Below, piece after piece: positions 44,780 to 56,590 of a stretch of DNA of 64,000 nt (the first letter of the stretch is position 1; every line of letters begins with the position of its first letter). Origin of the DNA: Boesenbergia rotunda (Eukaryota; Streptophyta; Magnoliopsida; Zingiberales; Zingiberaceae); assembly GCA_024364735.1 (NCBI GenBank), contig JAGFNQ010004021.1:1-64000 (forward strand), read 5' to 3'. The position numbers and the translations under genes were made by a program. Below the pieces are notes generated by a model that searched no databases, was not told where the DNA came from, and saw only the letters and a program-made list of their open reading frames with translations.

Positions 44780-46241
44780 GTCCTAGATATTGGGACAAAG
44801 AGCAACAAGAACAATTTCAGGCAAATAAGAAGTAATAGATATATTGGTAAATATTTTGCCTAATTTAATTTTGAGTTGTGTAGGTGAATATAGAGATGCA
44901 CATGAATTGTGGAATAAAGTCAAAGAATACCATGGAACCCCTACACCAACTTGAGAAGTGAAAGAGTCCAAAGAAAGAATTTCTAGTGACCAAGATGATT
45001 AAGAGGAAGAGGAATTAAGCAAAAGATCATCAACCTCCTCAAGAGAAGAAGAGGAAGAGGCCTCCACCTCAAGGATTGAGGGGGAGGAGAGACCTTCAAC
45101 CATGCCGGATCAAGAGGAAGCATCTACATCATCCAAGGTTGAAGAAGTCAACCTAGCCTCCACCTCCACCTCCACCAAAGCAAGAGCCAAGGACCATATC
45201 ACATGCTTTGGGTGTAATGAAAAGGGGCACTACAAGGATAAGTGCCCGAAAGATAAAAAGGAGGTAAAATCTACACTCATTTCAAGTTCTTTTAAATCTA
45301 ACATGAGTTGTAGGAATGGAGGAGCCCAAGAAAAGAAAAAGAAAATCCGATGCTTCACGTGTAGAGAGCTAGGGCACTACCACACCAAGTGCCCTAGAAA
45401 AGGAGAATTGAAGAAAATGGAGCACTTGAGGAGATGGGAGAAAGAAGAAAGGAAGAAGAGAAGAAGTCCACATCAAGGGAGAACTTCAAGGGTAAGGGAA
45501 GTAATTTCTAACCCTAGTTTAAAATGTAATTCAATTTCAAGTTCTGCCTTACATATTAAAAATAGAATTAATAATTCCTCCATGCATGCTAGATTTAATG
45601 AAAAATGCTTAATGGTGCATAACTTTAGCTTCAAGTATAATGATAGGACTAAGGTTAACAAGGTAGATCAAATCCCTAGGAAAAGCATGCATCATGATCA
45701 ATTCAAGACCTCTAGACCTAAGGATCAAGGCAAAAATCCCAAGAAGGGGAAGAAAGTGCCTAAAAAGGAGGGTAGGTCTAGGAATATCCAAAGTGGACAT
45801 ATGGACTCTAAGGTCAAAGGTCTAGAAAGGGAAAATCAAGCCTTGAGGGCAAGGCTAGATAAATTAGAAAAGACCCTAGAAAGATTCACCGTTGGATCAA
45901 AGGGTCTAGACATGGTGTTGGGTAGTATAAAACCCAACTACGATAGATCGGGGTTAGGATACCGATCTAAGACCTTCAAGGCCAATGGTAAGAAAAATGC
46001 TAGGGTAGCATATGGGTATGGCAAGAAGGGAAAGCCCAAAAATGGAAAGGGGGTGTCATTTGAAGGTAAAAAGAATGACTTAACCAAGGACAAAGTGTCA
46101 AAGGTTAAGAAGGTTAGATTTGTAGGCCAAGAGTCACCGGGGGAACACCGGTGCGGTCTAGTGGTTGTTGAGTCACCTAGGGAGGTGGCTAGGGCTAAGA
46201 GCTCAAGGGGGAGCTCTAGAAGCCTTTGGTATATATGGTGA
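44780..46241 (+). pseudogene. gag: Copia D gag, main part with two zinc knuckles
   Basis: Coding resumes after the C1 insertion (RPRYWDKEQQEQFQANKK), then a stop at 44833 and a frame change; gag-like residues (GEYRDAHELWNKVKEYHG) follow near 44880. From 45102 to 46241 one frame of 379 codons is open. It carries two CCHC knuckles, CFGCNEKGHYKDKC and CFTCRELGHYHTKC, an RNA-binding arrangement of gag nucleocapsid. A Lys/Arg-rich segment and a short coiled-coil-like stretch (VKGLERENQALRARLDKLEK) come after. The tail is basic. No protease, integrase or reverse transcriptase follows, so D is non-autonomous. The intact C-terminal 379 codons may still be translatable but the gene as a whole is broken. 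Confidence 0.8.
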
Positions 46242-47307
46242 ATAGACCTTGGGAGAGGGTGCTCCTAGAGGTCTAGATGGACCATGGAGTGTGCCAAAAG
46301 AATTGGAGACGGACTTGAGTCTCAATTCTTGGGCTTTGGCACAGGGTTTTTGAGTTTCATGCATGGAAATATGACATTAGGGTCATATTTCATGAAAATT
46401 GATTTTTGATGTGTAATTGCCATGTAAATCAATGCTAGAGATGCATGTGGGTTGGTATTGGCAGTAACATCAAGAGAAAACCAAAACTAGGACTTTAGGT
46501 CAAGAGTTTATTGAACTTTTAAGCTAGTTTTGAATTTTATGTCAAACTTGGGAATGGTGATAGATACATTTTGGAATATATTTTTCCCAAATAGGTATGG
46601 GTACCACAAATCTCTCCACAAAATTTGGGAATTTTTGGAGATTTGTGAAATTTTTGGCGCATTTCTGAATTTCGTCAGAAATGTTGAAATTTCAGACTTT
46701 CAGAGTATCAGTCGACTGCCAGGGGGGTAGTCGACTGGTCAATGCTGAGTTTTGTATCAGCAGCTGGTTTGGTATCCAAATGATGCAAAACAAGTGTATG
46801 GGGGGCTAGTACACTATGTTTAGGATCATTGGGGATTAAAAGAACTAATGATTGGGATATTGTTGGATTCTTTTTGATGTTAGGCAAAGTGGGAGAAGTG
46901 TTGGGTTTAAGTTGGGAAACCAAACACACCTTTGCTAGAAACCCTAGGTTTAGGGGGAGCTAAGATTAAGGAGGAGCATGATTGCTCCATTCTTGGTGTA
47001 AGAGGAACCTTGGAGAGGTTCTTAAAAAGTCTTTGTAAGTCCAATGGAAGGGGGAGCTTTGGAGAAGCTTTAAAAAGCCCATTTTAGTGAAAATTCCTAA
47101 CTTGGAGGGTTAGGTGTGGGGAGCCTTGGGATAGGTTTTAAAAAGCCTATTTCGGAAATTCCTAACCTGGAGGGTTAGGTGTAGGATGCCTTGGGATAGG
47201 ATCCATGTATGCATTACATATGCATTTATTTAGCATTATTCTTACTATCTATTACTCTTTGTTTTCCCTAACTTAAATGTATTGCCAAATATCAAAAAGG
47301 GGGAGAT
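46242..47307 (+). mobile_element. Copia D non-coding 3' region and polypurine tract
   Basis: No gene. Near 46705-46740 two gtcgact inverted-repeat words recur, the same as in the LTR. At 47098-47183 hairpin words cctaacttggagggttagg appear twice, matching the array in element F. The tract aaaaagggggagat (47294-47307) precedes the 3' LTR. Confidence 0.75.
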
Positions 47308-48450
47308 TGTTGATGCAATCTGTGATCCGGAGTGATCATGTGTTTTGATGTTTCGGCAATGGGTTTAAGTTAGGCTTCCTCTTGTGTACTCATATGTGTA
47401 TGTGAGTGTGCAGGTTGTACAGGTTTACACATATTGACTTGGCTGGACAGCTTCGGTATTGTGAAGGGTTGCATGGAGACAAGCTGGAGGCTTGTGTGCA
47501 CCCGAGGGACTTGATATAGCAGGGATGATGAGCCGAGGGGCGCGGACTTCGAGGCATACGTGAAGGATGGCATGGAGACAAGCTGGAGGCCTGTGTGCAT
47601 TCGAGGGACGAGGGCCGAAAATGAAGAGGGCGCGAAGGCAATAGTCAAGGCTGCTGGTGAAGAATCAACTGAGGCAAGGGACAAGAGCCGAGGGAGGAGG
47701 ACTCCAAGGGCAAGCCTGGAAGTGAACTTCAAGGGCACACGTGAAGGGTGGCATGGAGGCAAGCTAAGGGAAGGCTTGTGTGCGCATCCGAGGGACGATA
47801 GCCAGAGGAAGAGGACTCCAAGGGGCAAGCAAAAGGAGTGGACCTGAAGGCACGCATAGAGGAGGGTCAAGAGAGTGAGTAGGAGTGCTGTTGTAAGTTG
47901 GGCAGTCGACTAGGGGTTGTCTAGTCGACTGCCAAAACTCACAGTAGGTTCTGGACCCTGGACCAGGCGACTGCCATTTTGGCAGTCGACTGGTAAGTCA
48001 CCAGAATTCGAACGTTGGGATGTCAACGGTCTAATCTGAGTGGTGGCAGTTGACTGCCCTGGGAGCAGTCGACTTCCAGCGAGGGTTTCAGCCCGAGTCC
48101 TATTTAAAGAGGACTTCGTGGTGGCTGAGATTCTTGACGAGTTTGGTCTTGGTTAAGGGCCAAACAGTAGTCTTTGTGCTCAGAGGTTCTCAAGGTGTTG
48201 TGGTGAGGTTTCTCCACCCACAAGGAGCGACGAGAGCTAGCTGGAGGTTATCCGGGGAGTGATCCACCGACAGATTCTTGGATTAGTCACCCAGCCGGGC
48301 TGGATTCCAAGTAAATCCTCGTGTTAGCATTGGTTAGTATTTGTTTGATTATTTTTATTGTATATTCCGCTGTGCAAACTAACCGTGTAGGAAGAAAGGG
48401 GTTCGAAACGCTATTCACCCCCCCTCTAGCGTACCGGAACGATCCTAACA
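47308..48450 (+). mobile_element. 3' LTR of copia element D
   Basis: 1143 bp from tgttgatgcaatctg to gatcctaaca. The right half matches 10703-11248. It contains the gtcgact hairpin (47902-47934), a TATA-like box (48101-48109) and a GC-richer segment (47540-47870) with short repeats of gcttgtgtgc and ggcatggag. ORFs at 47370-47870 are on repeats and are not called. Confidence 0.95.
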
Positions 48451-49426
48451 ATGATAAGGACTAATCAATTGATAAATATTTTTAAAACTCTTAGAATATT
48501 TTTTTTAAATTCTATTTTCAAAATAGTGATTAAACATAATAATAATATTTTAATGAATTTCATACGTGATTGGGTGTACTTATAAATAGATTTAAAAAAT
48601 AATATATCTTTTTGAAAATTATTTGACCTACACTTAGACACAAACCCTCTAGGTCATCACTAAAGTCCCTTAAGACACTTAGGTAGAGTTCCTTGTAGTT
48701 AACATGGGTAGCCAGAAGGTGTTAAGTTCAGGGGGAGTCAGTTTTTATCGTGTTTTCAATCATTTCTGTTGAAAAACTATTTTTGAAAAACTATTCTTTC
48801 TAAAATTATTATCTCTTTCAAAATGATTTTTGCTTGAAAATTTATTTTTGCAAAATATTACTTCAAAAATTTATGTCCTTCTAAATGTTTTTCAAAAAAT
48901 ATTACTTTAAAAATTTATTATGCCTTTCAAAATATTTTTTGAAAAATACTTCTTCAAAAATTATTATATTTTTTCAAAAATGCTCTTCTAAATAATGCTC
49001 TTATGATTTGGATAAACTCTAAAGACACATGGAAAATTTTCCTTATGATCTGTAAGGATTTCTAAGATTGTATTAGGCTTAGGGGGAGTCTCAATCAAAA
49101 GAACAATTCGTCTTTTGATTACTTTGAATTAAAAAATATATTATGTAATTCTTTTCTTATGAATAGAACCCTAAAACTCAGAGAAAGTTCAACTTGTGGT
49201 CAACAACTTCCTTGGACTATATCGGATTTAGGGGCAGTTCAGATTAAAAGAACTATTAGAAATTTAAAAAAAAATACTATATTTTCAAAAATCACTATCT
49301 TGTCAAAAACACTTTATTTTTTTAAAAACAATATTCTCATTTTCCAAAATATTATTTTCAAAATCTTTTCGACTTTTAAACATTTTTGAAAACCTTTGGA
49401 AAATTGCTTGAGTTTGGAGAAATCTC
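48451..49426 (+). other. AT-rich sequence between D and F, no gene seen
   Basis: Dominated by aaaatatt and ttttcaaaa words. Three related phrases around gggggagtc occur (48735, 49082, and a weaker ggggcagttc at 49211). It could be the 3' non-coding part of another SIRE-like element into which D and F were inserted. I find no ORF with family similarity. Confidence 0.5.
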
Positions 49427-49751
49427 TGTTGGTGCAAGTTTCATCAGTGATGTCCTCTAAGTGTTTCAATATTTGACAATATGCTTAAGTTAGTGTTATA
49501 TTGAACAAGAGAAGGGTAGTCATGAAAACTGGACCAAAGTGATGAAAAGTCCTAGTTAACCTAGGCACTAAGACCTGGTCGGGGGCTGGGCACCTTGTTG
49601 ATGCGGTCTTGCTCTGATTGTTGTTTTGGTATTGACATCGATTTTAGTTTAGGTGGATGATTATTGATTATGATTAAGTCCTGATCGGGGATCAGGCATG
49701 GCATGGATTATGATTAAGTCCTGATCGAGGATCAGGCATGGTGTGAAAAAT

Positions 49752-50190
49752 CCTAGTCTGAAGGGCTAGGTGTTGGAAAATCCTAACCTGGAGGGTTAGG
49801 TGTGAAAAATCCTAGCTTGGAGGGCTAGGTGTTGGAAAAGTCCTAATTCGGAAGGGTTGGGTGAAAAGTCCTAGCTTGGAGGGCTAGGTGAAATGTCCTA
49901 ACTTGGAGGTTTAGGTGCAAATTCCCATCTTGGAGAATTAGGTGAAAAAGTCCTGGCTTGGAGGGTCAGGTGCCTAGCTTGGAGGGCTAGGTTGAATGAT
50001 GTTCTAACTCGGAAGGGTTGGGTGAAAAGTCCTAGCTTGGAGGGCTAGGTGAAAAGTCCTAGCTTAGAGGGCTAGGTGAAAAGTCCTAACTTGGAGGGTT
50101 AGGTGCAAATTCCCAACTTGGAGAGTTAGATGGAAAAATCCTTAGCTTGGAGGGCTAAAGTGGATGAATTCCTAGCATGGAGGGCTAGGT
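49752..50190. repeat. Hairpin minisatellite CCTAGCttggaGGGCTAGG, 16 units
   Basis: Sixteen units, 19-21 bases each, separated by tgaaaag-like spacers. Main form cctagcttggagggctagg pairs cctagc with gctagg. Variants keep pairing: cctaac...gttagg (49783, 50087), aact...agtt (50113), cttagc...gctaaag (50141). Others are wobble or one-arm changes (49842, 49952). An earlier form at 49681-49740 is cctgatc ggg gatcagg. Two such words also occur in D at 47098 and 47161. Confidence 0.9.
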
Positions 50191-50200
50191 TTGAGTCCCT

Positions 50201-50704
50201 AGATCGGTCTGGTGACCAATCAGGGGCATTGGCACGCTGCTCCTTCGTGGATCGGTCTGGTGATCGATCCAGCGATGTCTGATCGGACTGGTGATCGATC
50301 AGGGAGCGCACAGTGAGGTTAGGAACCTACTGTGTGGCTCCTGATCGGACCGGTGACCGATCAGGGAGCAGGCTGCTTCCTTGTTGCCTTGCCCCTGATT
50401 GGTCTGGTGACCGATCAGGGAGCGGACGGTGAGTGAGTTCCCTTGCGGATCAGACCCTGGATCGGTCCGATGACCGATCAGGGAGTTTGGATCTAATTAA
50501 AAAATCACCGTTCATCTATCCTGATCGGTCTGAGTGACCGATCAAGCTTCACTCTGATCGGTCTGGTGACCGATCAGGCTTCACTCTGATCGGTCGGGTG
50601 ACCGATCAGGCATGTATAGCCACGAGAGTTGGGAATCGCAGTGAAGCTGTGGATCAGTCTGGTGACCGACCCACGAGCCCTGGATCGGTTCGGTGACCGA
50701 TCAC
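50201..50704. repeat. GATCGGTC/GACCGATC hairpin minisatellite (F LTR)
   Basis: About ten hairpins of the type gatcggtctggtgaccgatc with short unrelated spacers. It uses the same words as 10145-10470 although the two LTRs are otherwise unrelated. Confidence 0.9.
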
Positions 50705-51727
50705 TTTAATTCAAATTGCACTATCAGACGCGGTCAGAGCGCCTGATCGTATCCGATTCGCTGTTGTTTGCTTCTGATATTTGATTTACTGTGTGATTTA
50801 CTGCTCTAACAGTCTGATTAAGCTGCAGGTGACAGGGGAGGATTCAAACACTCAAGGAGAGGTCAATGGAGGCTTTCCTTGGAGCAGGTTTGTCCGATTC
50901 TCCATTTCCGGTTGCAACGGCCGAGCTGCAGACTGGAGCCGAGACTGGGGCTTGGCTGAGGGGATCTCAGGAAGACCAGAGAGGGCTCAGTGGTAGCTGG
51001 CGTTGGCAGTGAGGTAGCTGGAGGCTACGGAGGATGTTGTCACCTGGTGCTGTGTGGAGAATCAAAAGGGCGGAAGTTGGCTTCGTGGAAGCAGAGTTCG
51101 TGAACTAGTGTTCTTGCCGCGCCTTGTGTTCTCCACAACTTGCTTGCTGTGTTCTTGAAGTTTTCATCACTTTGAGCAAGCGATCGAGAAGCAATCATTC
51201 ATTACTTGAGCGCTTGAAGGAGAGAACAAGGAGCTTGGAGTCCGACAGTGGGAAGACACGAAGAAGGGTTCTTGCGTGAGATCGCCACTGGGTGGAGCTC
51301 AGGGAAGCTTGCTGTGTTCTTGTCCTTGCTAAGTGTTTGAGTAAGATCCTTCTTGTTGTTTCTTTGTGCTTAAACTTTATCTGTGATTGAAACGCTGTGG
51401 AGAGGTTTCTCCACCGAGAAGGAGGTTGCGTTATATCCGGTGAAAACCGGGGCTTGATCTGCCGACGATCAAGGGATCGCCCACCTTAAGGGCACGCCAA
51501 GGAGTAGGGGCAAGTTATCCCCGAACCTTGTAAACCCTCTTGTTAGCGATCTTGGCAGTTGTCTCTGTTTGCTTTCATTTCTGTTTTCGTTTACTGCACT
51601 GCTTCATTTTCCTTTGTTTCTTCCGCTGTGCTACTGATAAGTTGAGTGCAGGAAACTTGTTAAGTGCAAGAAAAAGTGATTGGCTATATTCACCCCCCCC
51701 CTCTCTAGCCATCTCGTTTCCAACAAG

Positions 51728-51739
51728 TGGTATCAGAGC
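51728..51739 (+). other. Primer binding site of copia F
   Basis: tggtatcagagc, two bases after the LTR end ...tccaaca. Confidence 0.9.
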
Positions 51740-51783
51740 TTGGGGCTCTGTTTACGGCTTAACATCCAAGAGTTATCAACAAG

Positions 51784-53175
51784 ATGGCTTTGAGAGAAGG
51801 CTTCTCCACCACCCGACCTCCATTCTTTGATGGCGCGTACTATTTGAAGATGGATATCCACACTTGGTTCGCGGTGAAGGAGGGATTCATCCCTCCTAAG
51901 GATGACGAAGGCAAAGAGCTTGAGTCGTGGAGGTGGACTGCTGAACAAACTCGGAAGAGTGAAGCCGACGCGAAGGCGGTTGTCACTCTACAATGTGGCA
52001 TGAACAAAGACCAACTCATCAAGGTTGGTCCTTTCACAAGTGCGAAGGACTTGTGGAACAAACTCATTGAGCTTCACGAAGGCACCCGAGACTCTAGAAT
52101 CGCAAAGAGGGACTTGTTCCTCAATCAACTTCAAAATCTCTCCATGAAGGAGAATGAGTCAGTAAGTGAGCTTCATAGCCGGTTCAAGGAAGTCCTCAAT
52201 GGGCTTCACTCAATTGATGAAAAGGTCGAGAACCGCGACCTTGTGAGGTATGTCTTGAAAGCATTTCCAAGGAATGCTTTGTGGTCATCCATGGTGGATG
52301 CCTACAAAGTATCCAAGGATCTATCTATTGTAAAGTTAGATGATTTATTTTGTGAGATGGAATTGCATGAAATGGCTAACAAAGGCCCCAAGGAGAAGGG
52401 GATTGCCTTAGTTGCAGGGGACCGAACCAACAAGAAGAAGAAGGAGAAGAAGAAGGAGAAGGAGGTCTCTTCGTCTTCATCCTCTTCCGAATCCGAGTCC
52501 GATTCCGAGGAAGATGGCAGCGGCTCTTCTTCCTCCGAGATGGCGAACTTTGTGAGGAGAATGATGCGAAGGAATCGACGTTTCAAGAGTAGAGGTAACA
52601 CTAGTGAAGTTAAGCTTGATAAGACTAATGCATCTTGCTTTGAGTGTGGTAGAAAAGGGCATTTCAAGAATGAATGTCCAAAACTAAAGAAGAAGGAGGA
52701 GAAATCCAAAAGAAAAGAAGAGAGATCCAAGAAGAAGAAGAAGGCCTTGAAGGCCACTTGGGATGAGTCATCCTCAAGCTCATCCGATGAAGAGGAGGAG
52801 AAGAGCACAAGGCAAGTGGCACTCATGGCTCTTGGAGAGGAGAGCAGTGATGAATCTTCAAGCTCCTCAAACGCGGCTTCATCATCTTCGGATGATGAAG
52901 AGGTAACTTCTCCCGAGCTTGAAAAGTGTTATAGAGCAATTGCATGTTTAACTAGTATGCTTAAGAAGTCCAAAAATAAGGTTAAAGCATTGCAATTAGA
53001 AATTGATCAATTGAAAGCATCTAGGGATGATAACATTGATGATTTACATGTTGAACTGCTAGAAGATGAAATTAAATCATTGAAACTTGAAATTGAAAAT
53101 TTAAAGTCCTCTAAGGTTGAGAAAGTCAATGATTTGCATGATGAATTGCTAGTAGAGGAAAACCAATTATTGTAG
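51784..53175 (+). CDS. gag: Copia F gag (SIRE-like)
   Basis: A 463-codon ORF from ATG 51784, 58 bases after the LTR. N-terminal capsid region: FFDGAYYLKMDIHTWFAVK, LWNKLIELHEGT, AKRDLFLNQLQNLSMKENES, YVLKAFPRNALW. A Lys-run and Ser/Glu-rich segment (about residues 215-250) precede the zinc knuckle CFECGRKGHFKNEC (about 280-293). A second Ser/acid-rich part and a long Leu-heptad stretch (LEIDQLKASRDDNIDDLHVE, about 400-460) suggest a coiled coil. This order is typical of SIRE/Maximus gag. The stop at 53173 replaces a likely CAG: the same frame continues with SEVEKLKNIL, so gag is probably shortened at its end. Confidence 0.9.
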   Translation: MALREGFSTTRPPFFDGAYYLKMDIHTWFAVKEGFIPPKDDEGKELESWRWTAEQTRKSEADAKAVVTLQCGMNKDQLIKVGPFTSAKDLWNKLIELHEGTRDSRIAKRDLFLNQLQNLSMKENESVSELHSRFKEVLNGLHSIDEKVENRDLVRYVLKAFPRNALWSSMVDAYKVSKDLSIVKLDDLFCEMELHEMANKGPKEKGIALVAGDRTNKKKKEKKKEKEVSSSSSSSESESDSEEDGSGSSSSEMANFVRRMMRRNRRFKSRGNTSEVKLDKTNASCFECGRKGHFKNECPKLKKKEEKSKRKEERSKKKKKALKATWDESSSSSSDEEEEKSTRQVALMALGEESSDESSSSSNAASSSSDDEEVTSPELEKCYRAIACLTSMLKKSKNKVKALQLEIDQLKASRDDNIDDLHVELLEDEIKSLKLEIENLKSSKVEKVNDLHDELLVEENQLL

Positions 53176-56100
53176 AGTGAAGTTGAGAAGCTCAAGAATA
53201 TTCTTGGGAATTCTCAACTAGCTATAAGACCCTAGATATGATCCTAAATGCCCAAAGGGCGGTTTACAATAGGGCCGATATTGGTTATCGTCCTAAGGAA
53301 CCGTCATTTGTGTCTCTCATGTCTAGGACTGTTATGAGATAATCTAGGACACCCAAAATCCAAAAGAAAATGGTCAAGGCATGGGTGCCTAAGTCATGTT
53401 TAGTTGATGCTTTAGGTCCCAAGGTTTGGGTACCTAAAACTTCTATTTTTCGAATTATGTAGGTAATGATTGAGGGGGAGCATCTATCAACTTGGTTCGT
53501 TGATAGTGGATGCTCCAAACACATGACAGGGGATAGATCATTGTTTACCACACTTCACAAGAAAAGTAGAGGTAATGTATCATTTGGAAAACAATGGTAG
53601 TCTTAAGGTCATAGGGATAGGAGACATTCAAATATCCGAATGTCTTAGAATTTCAAATGTCCTTCTAGTCAAGAGGATGAAATTTAATCTCCTAAGTGTG
53701 AGTCAATTGTGTGACACGGGTTACACAATTGACTTCCAACCAAGTCAATGTCTAGTTAGACAAAATGACAACTTAGATATGGTACTAGTAGGAGAAAGAG
53801 TAGACAATATTTATCAAGTTTCATTTAAAAGTGCTACTAATGCTTTTGCTAAGTGTTTCATGTCAAAAAAAGAAGAGTCCACCCTTTGGCACCGGAGACT
53901 AGCACATGTTAACATGAAGAACATCCAGAAGTTGGCCAATAAGGGATTAGTCCGTGGCTTACCAAGCATCAAGTATGAGACAGATAAACTTTGTGATGCA
54001 TGTCAAATGGGTAAGCAAACAAAATCTGCACATAAAGGTAAAAGCGCTGTAAGTACTTCCAATGCATTAGATTTACTTCATATGGATCTATTTGATTGTA
54101 GTACTATCATATCATTAAATGGAAGTAGATATTGCTTTGTGATTATTGATGATTTCACTAGATATACATGGACTTACTTTTTAAAATATAAGGACTAAAC
54201 CTTAGATATTTTCATTTCTTTTTGTAGAAGAGTTGAAAATGAAAAATCATCAACCATTAAGACAATTAGAAGTGATCATGGAGGTGAATTTCAAAACCAA
54301 AGGTTTTAGAATTTTGTCAAGATAGAGGTTATAAGCATGAGTTCTCTACTCCTAGAAAACCACAACAAAATGGTGTTGTAGAGAGGAAGAACCGTGTTCT
54401 TCAAGAGGCTGCACGAAGCATGCTTAATGAGTACTCACTCCCGAGTTACTTATGGGCTGAAGCTGTAAATACAGCTTGCTATGTGCAAAACAGAGTCCTC
54501 ATCCATAAGTTTTTAGGAAAGACTCCCCATGAACTTTGGTTTGGAAAACCACCTACGGTTAAACACCTTAGGGTGTTTGGTTGTAAGGTGTTCATTCTAA
54601 ACACCAAGGACCACCTTGAGAAGTTCACGGCAAAGGCTGATGATGGGATACTAGTCGGGTATTCTCTCGTTAGCAAAGCCTACAGAGTCTACAACAAGAA
54701 ATCTAGATTAGTTGAAGAGTCTTCTGATGTGGTCTTTGAAGAAATTCCAAAATCAATTGACCAATCAGAAAATGTAGAAGGAGTTCAACTCGAACTTAGG
54801 AGACTAAGTTTGAAAGAAACTCCAAGTGTTGTTGATGGTGATGAGTCTGATGACGGTGAACCTAGACAACCCATTGATCAGCCGGATCCTGAGGCTGAAC
54901 TTGTGTCTAGTGAACCCGTACAAGAAGCACCACCAACACCTAGGCAAACTAGATTAGCCTCTAGTCATCCCCAAGACCAAATTGTTGGAGACATCCATCA
55001 TGGGGTTAGGACTAGATCATTCTTCCGGAATGAGGCTAATGAAGTTGCCCTAATTTCCGAAATTGAACCTAGGAAAATTGATGAAGCATTAAGTGATCCC
55101 GATTGGATCATTGCAATGCAAGATGAACTAGGTCAATTTGAGAGGAGTGAAGTTTGGGACTTAGTCCCTAGACCTAAGAAGACCACCATTATTGGAACCA
55201 AATGGGTCTTCAAAAACAAATTAAACCATAAGGGAGAAATCATTAGAAACAAGGCACGCTGGTAGCCAAGGGCTACAGTCAAGTTGAAGGCCTTGATTAT
55301 GATGAGACTTATGCTCCCGTGGCACGATTAGAGTCCATCCGATTGATGCTTGCATTTGCAGCACATCGTGGCTTCAAGCTATACCAAATGGACGTCAAAT
55401 CGGCCTTCCTAAATGGTTTGATTAGAGAAGAGGTCTACGTCGAACAACCTCCGGGGTTTGAGAGTACCGAATTTCCAAACCACGTGTTCAAGCTCAAAAA
55501 GGCACTTTATGGCCTTAAACAAGCACCCCGAGCTTGGTATGAGCGGTTGTCGACATTCTTGATTGAGAAGGGCTTTGTTAGAGGCCAAATAGATCCTACA
55601 CTATTTCTACGAAGAGATGGTGACAACATTTTTGTAGCCCAAGTATATGTCGATGACATAATTTGTGGATCAAATAATAAGGGCTATTTAAATGAGTTCA
55701 TTGGACACATGGAGAGTGAGTTTGAAATGAGTCTAGTGGGAGAGTTGACCTTCTTCCTTGGACTTAAAATCAAGCAAACTCGCGATGGTATCCATGTGCA
55801 CCAATCAAAGTATACACAAGAAATGCTTCGAAAATTCAACATGAGTGATTCAAAAGAGGTAACCACTCCTATGGCTACAAACACAAGACTAGACAATGAT
55901 GAGAGTGGTAAACCCGTTGATTTGACTCAATATCGGAGCATGATAGACAGTTTGCTATACCTTACAGCTAGTCGACCTGATATACTATTTGCTGTGGGTA
56001 TGTGCGCTAGGTATCAAGTTTGTGCCAAGGAATCTCATCTAATCGCCGTTAAGCGAATTTTGAGATATCTCAAAGGCACGATTGGAGTCGGTCTATGGTA

Positions 56101-56590
56101 CCCCCGTACCGAATCTTTTGATTTAATTGGCTATACGGATTCCGACTACGCTGGATGTAAGTTGGACCGGAAAAGCACAAGTGGGGGTTGCCAATTCTTA
56201 GGTTCGTCCTTAGTAAGTTGGTCAAGTCGGAAGCAACATTGTGTTGCTCTCTCCACGACCGAGGCAGAATATATCGCCATGGGAGAGAGTGTATCACAAT
56301 TGTTGTGGATGATACATACTTTAGAGGACTATGGATTGAGTTACAAGGGTGTGCAAGTGTTATGTGATAACATAAGCACAATTAACTTAACCAAGAATCC
56401 AGTCCATCATTCTAGGACCAAACATATTGAGGTGCGTCACCACTTCATTAGGGATCATGTAGCTAGGGGAGATATTGTACTCTCTCATGTAGAGTCCAAA
56501 TCAAACCTAGCCGACATTTTCACTAAACCACTTCCCGAAAATGAATTTAGTTTCCTAAGACGGGAGTTGGGAATGTGTCGTGCTTCATAG
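53176..56590 (+). pseudogene. pol: Copia F pol, all domains present but frameshifted
   Basis: Protease: STWFVDSGCSKHMTG near 53490 (catalytic DSG). A frameshift near 53570 leads to the gag-pre-integrase block (LWHRRLAHVNMKNIQKLANK; C..C of LCDACQMGKQTK). Integrase: D of LLHMDLFDC, a stop at 54196, D of SDHGGEFQN in a broken stretch, E of QQNGVVERKNR, then from 54420 SYLWAEAVNTACYVQNR and VFGCKVFIL. Reverse transcriptase starts near 55080; a one-base loss at about 55257 breaks the frame, which resumes in the 423-codon ORF at 55319 (QMDVKSAFLNG, LYGLKQAPRAWYERL, YVDDIICGSNN). RNase H is intact (GYTDSDYAGCKLDRKSTSG, ALSTTEAEYIAMGE, LCDNISTINLTKNPVHHSRT, NLADIFTKPL) and ends at 56588-56590. Confidence 0.95.

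Larger units (their letters stand above)
49427..51725 (+). mobile_element. 5' LTR of SIRE-like copia element F
   Basis: 2299 bp from tgttggtgcaagtttc to gtttccaaca, followed by a Met-tRNA primer site. It is unusually rich in hairpin minisatellites (49570-50704). I do not find a matching 3' LTR before the assembly gap at 57790. Confidence 0.85.

Noticed and set aside
47370..47870. 166-codon minus ORF in the D LTR
   Set aside because: Lies on internal repeats of the LTR and is not matched to any family I know.
52302..52826. 174-codon minus ORF over F gag
   Set aside because: Antisense of the Ser/Glu/Lys-rich gag segment; low complexity.
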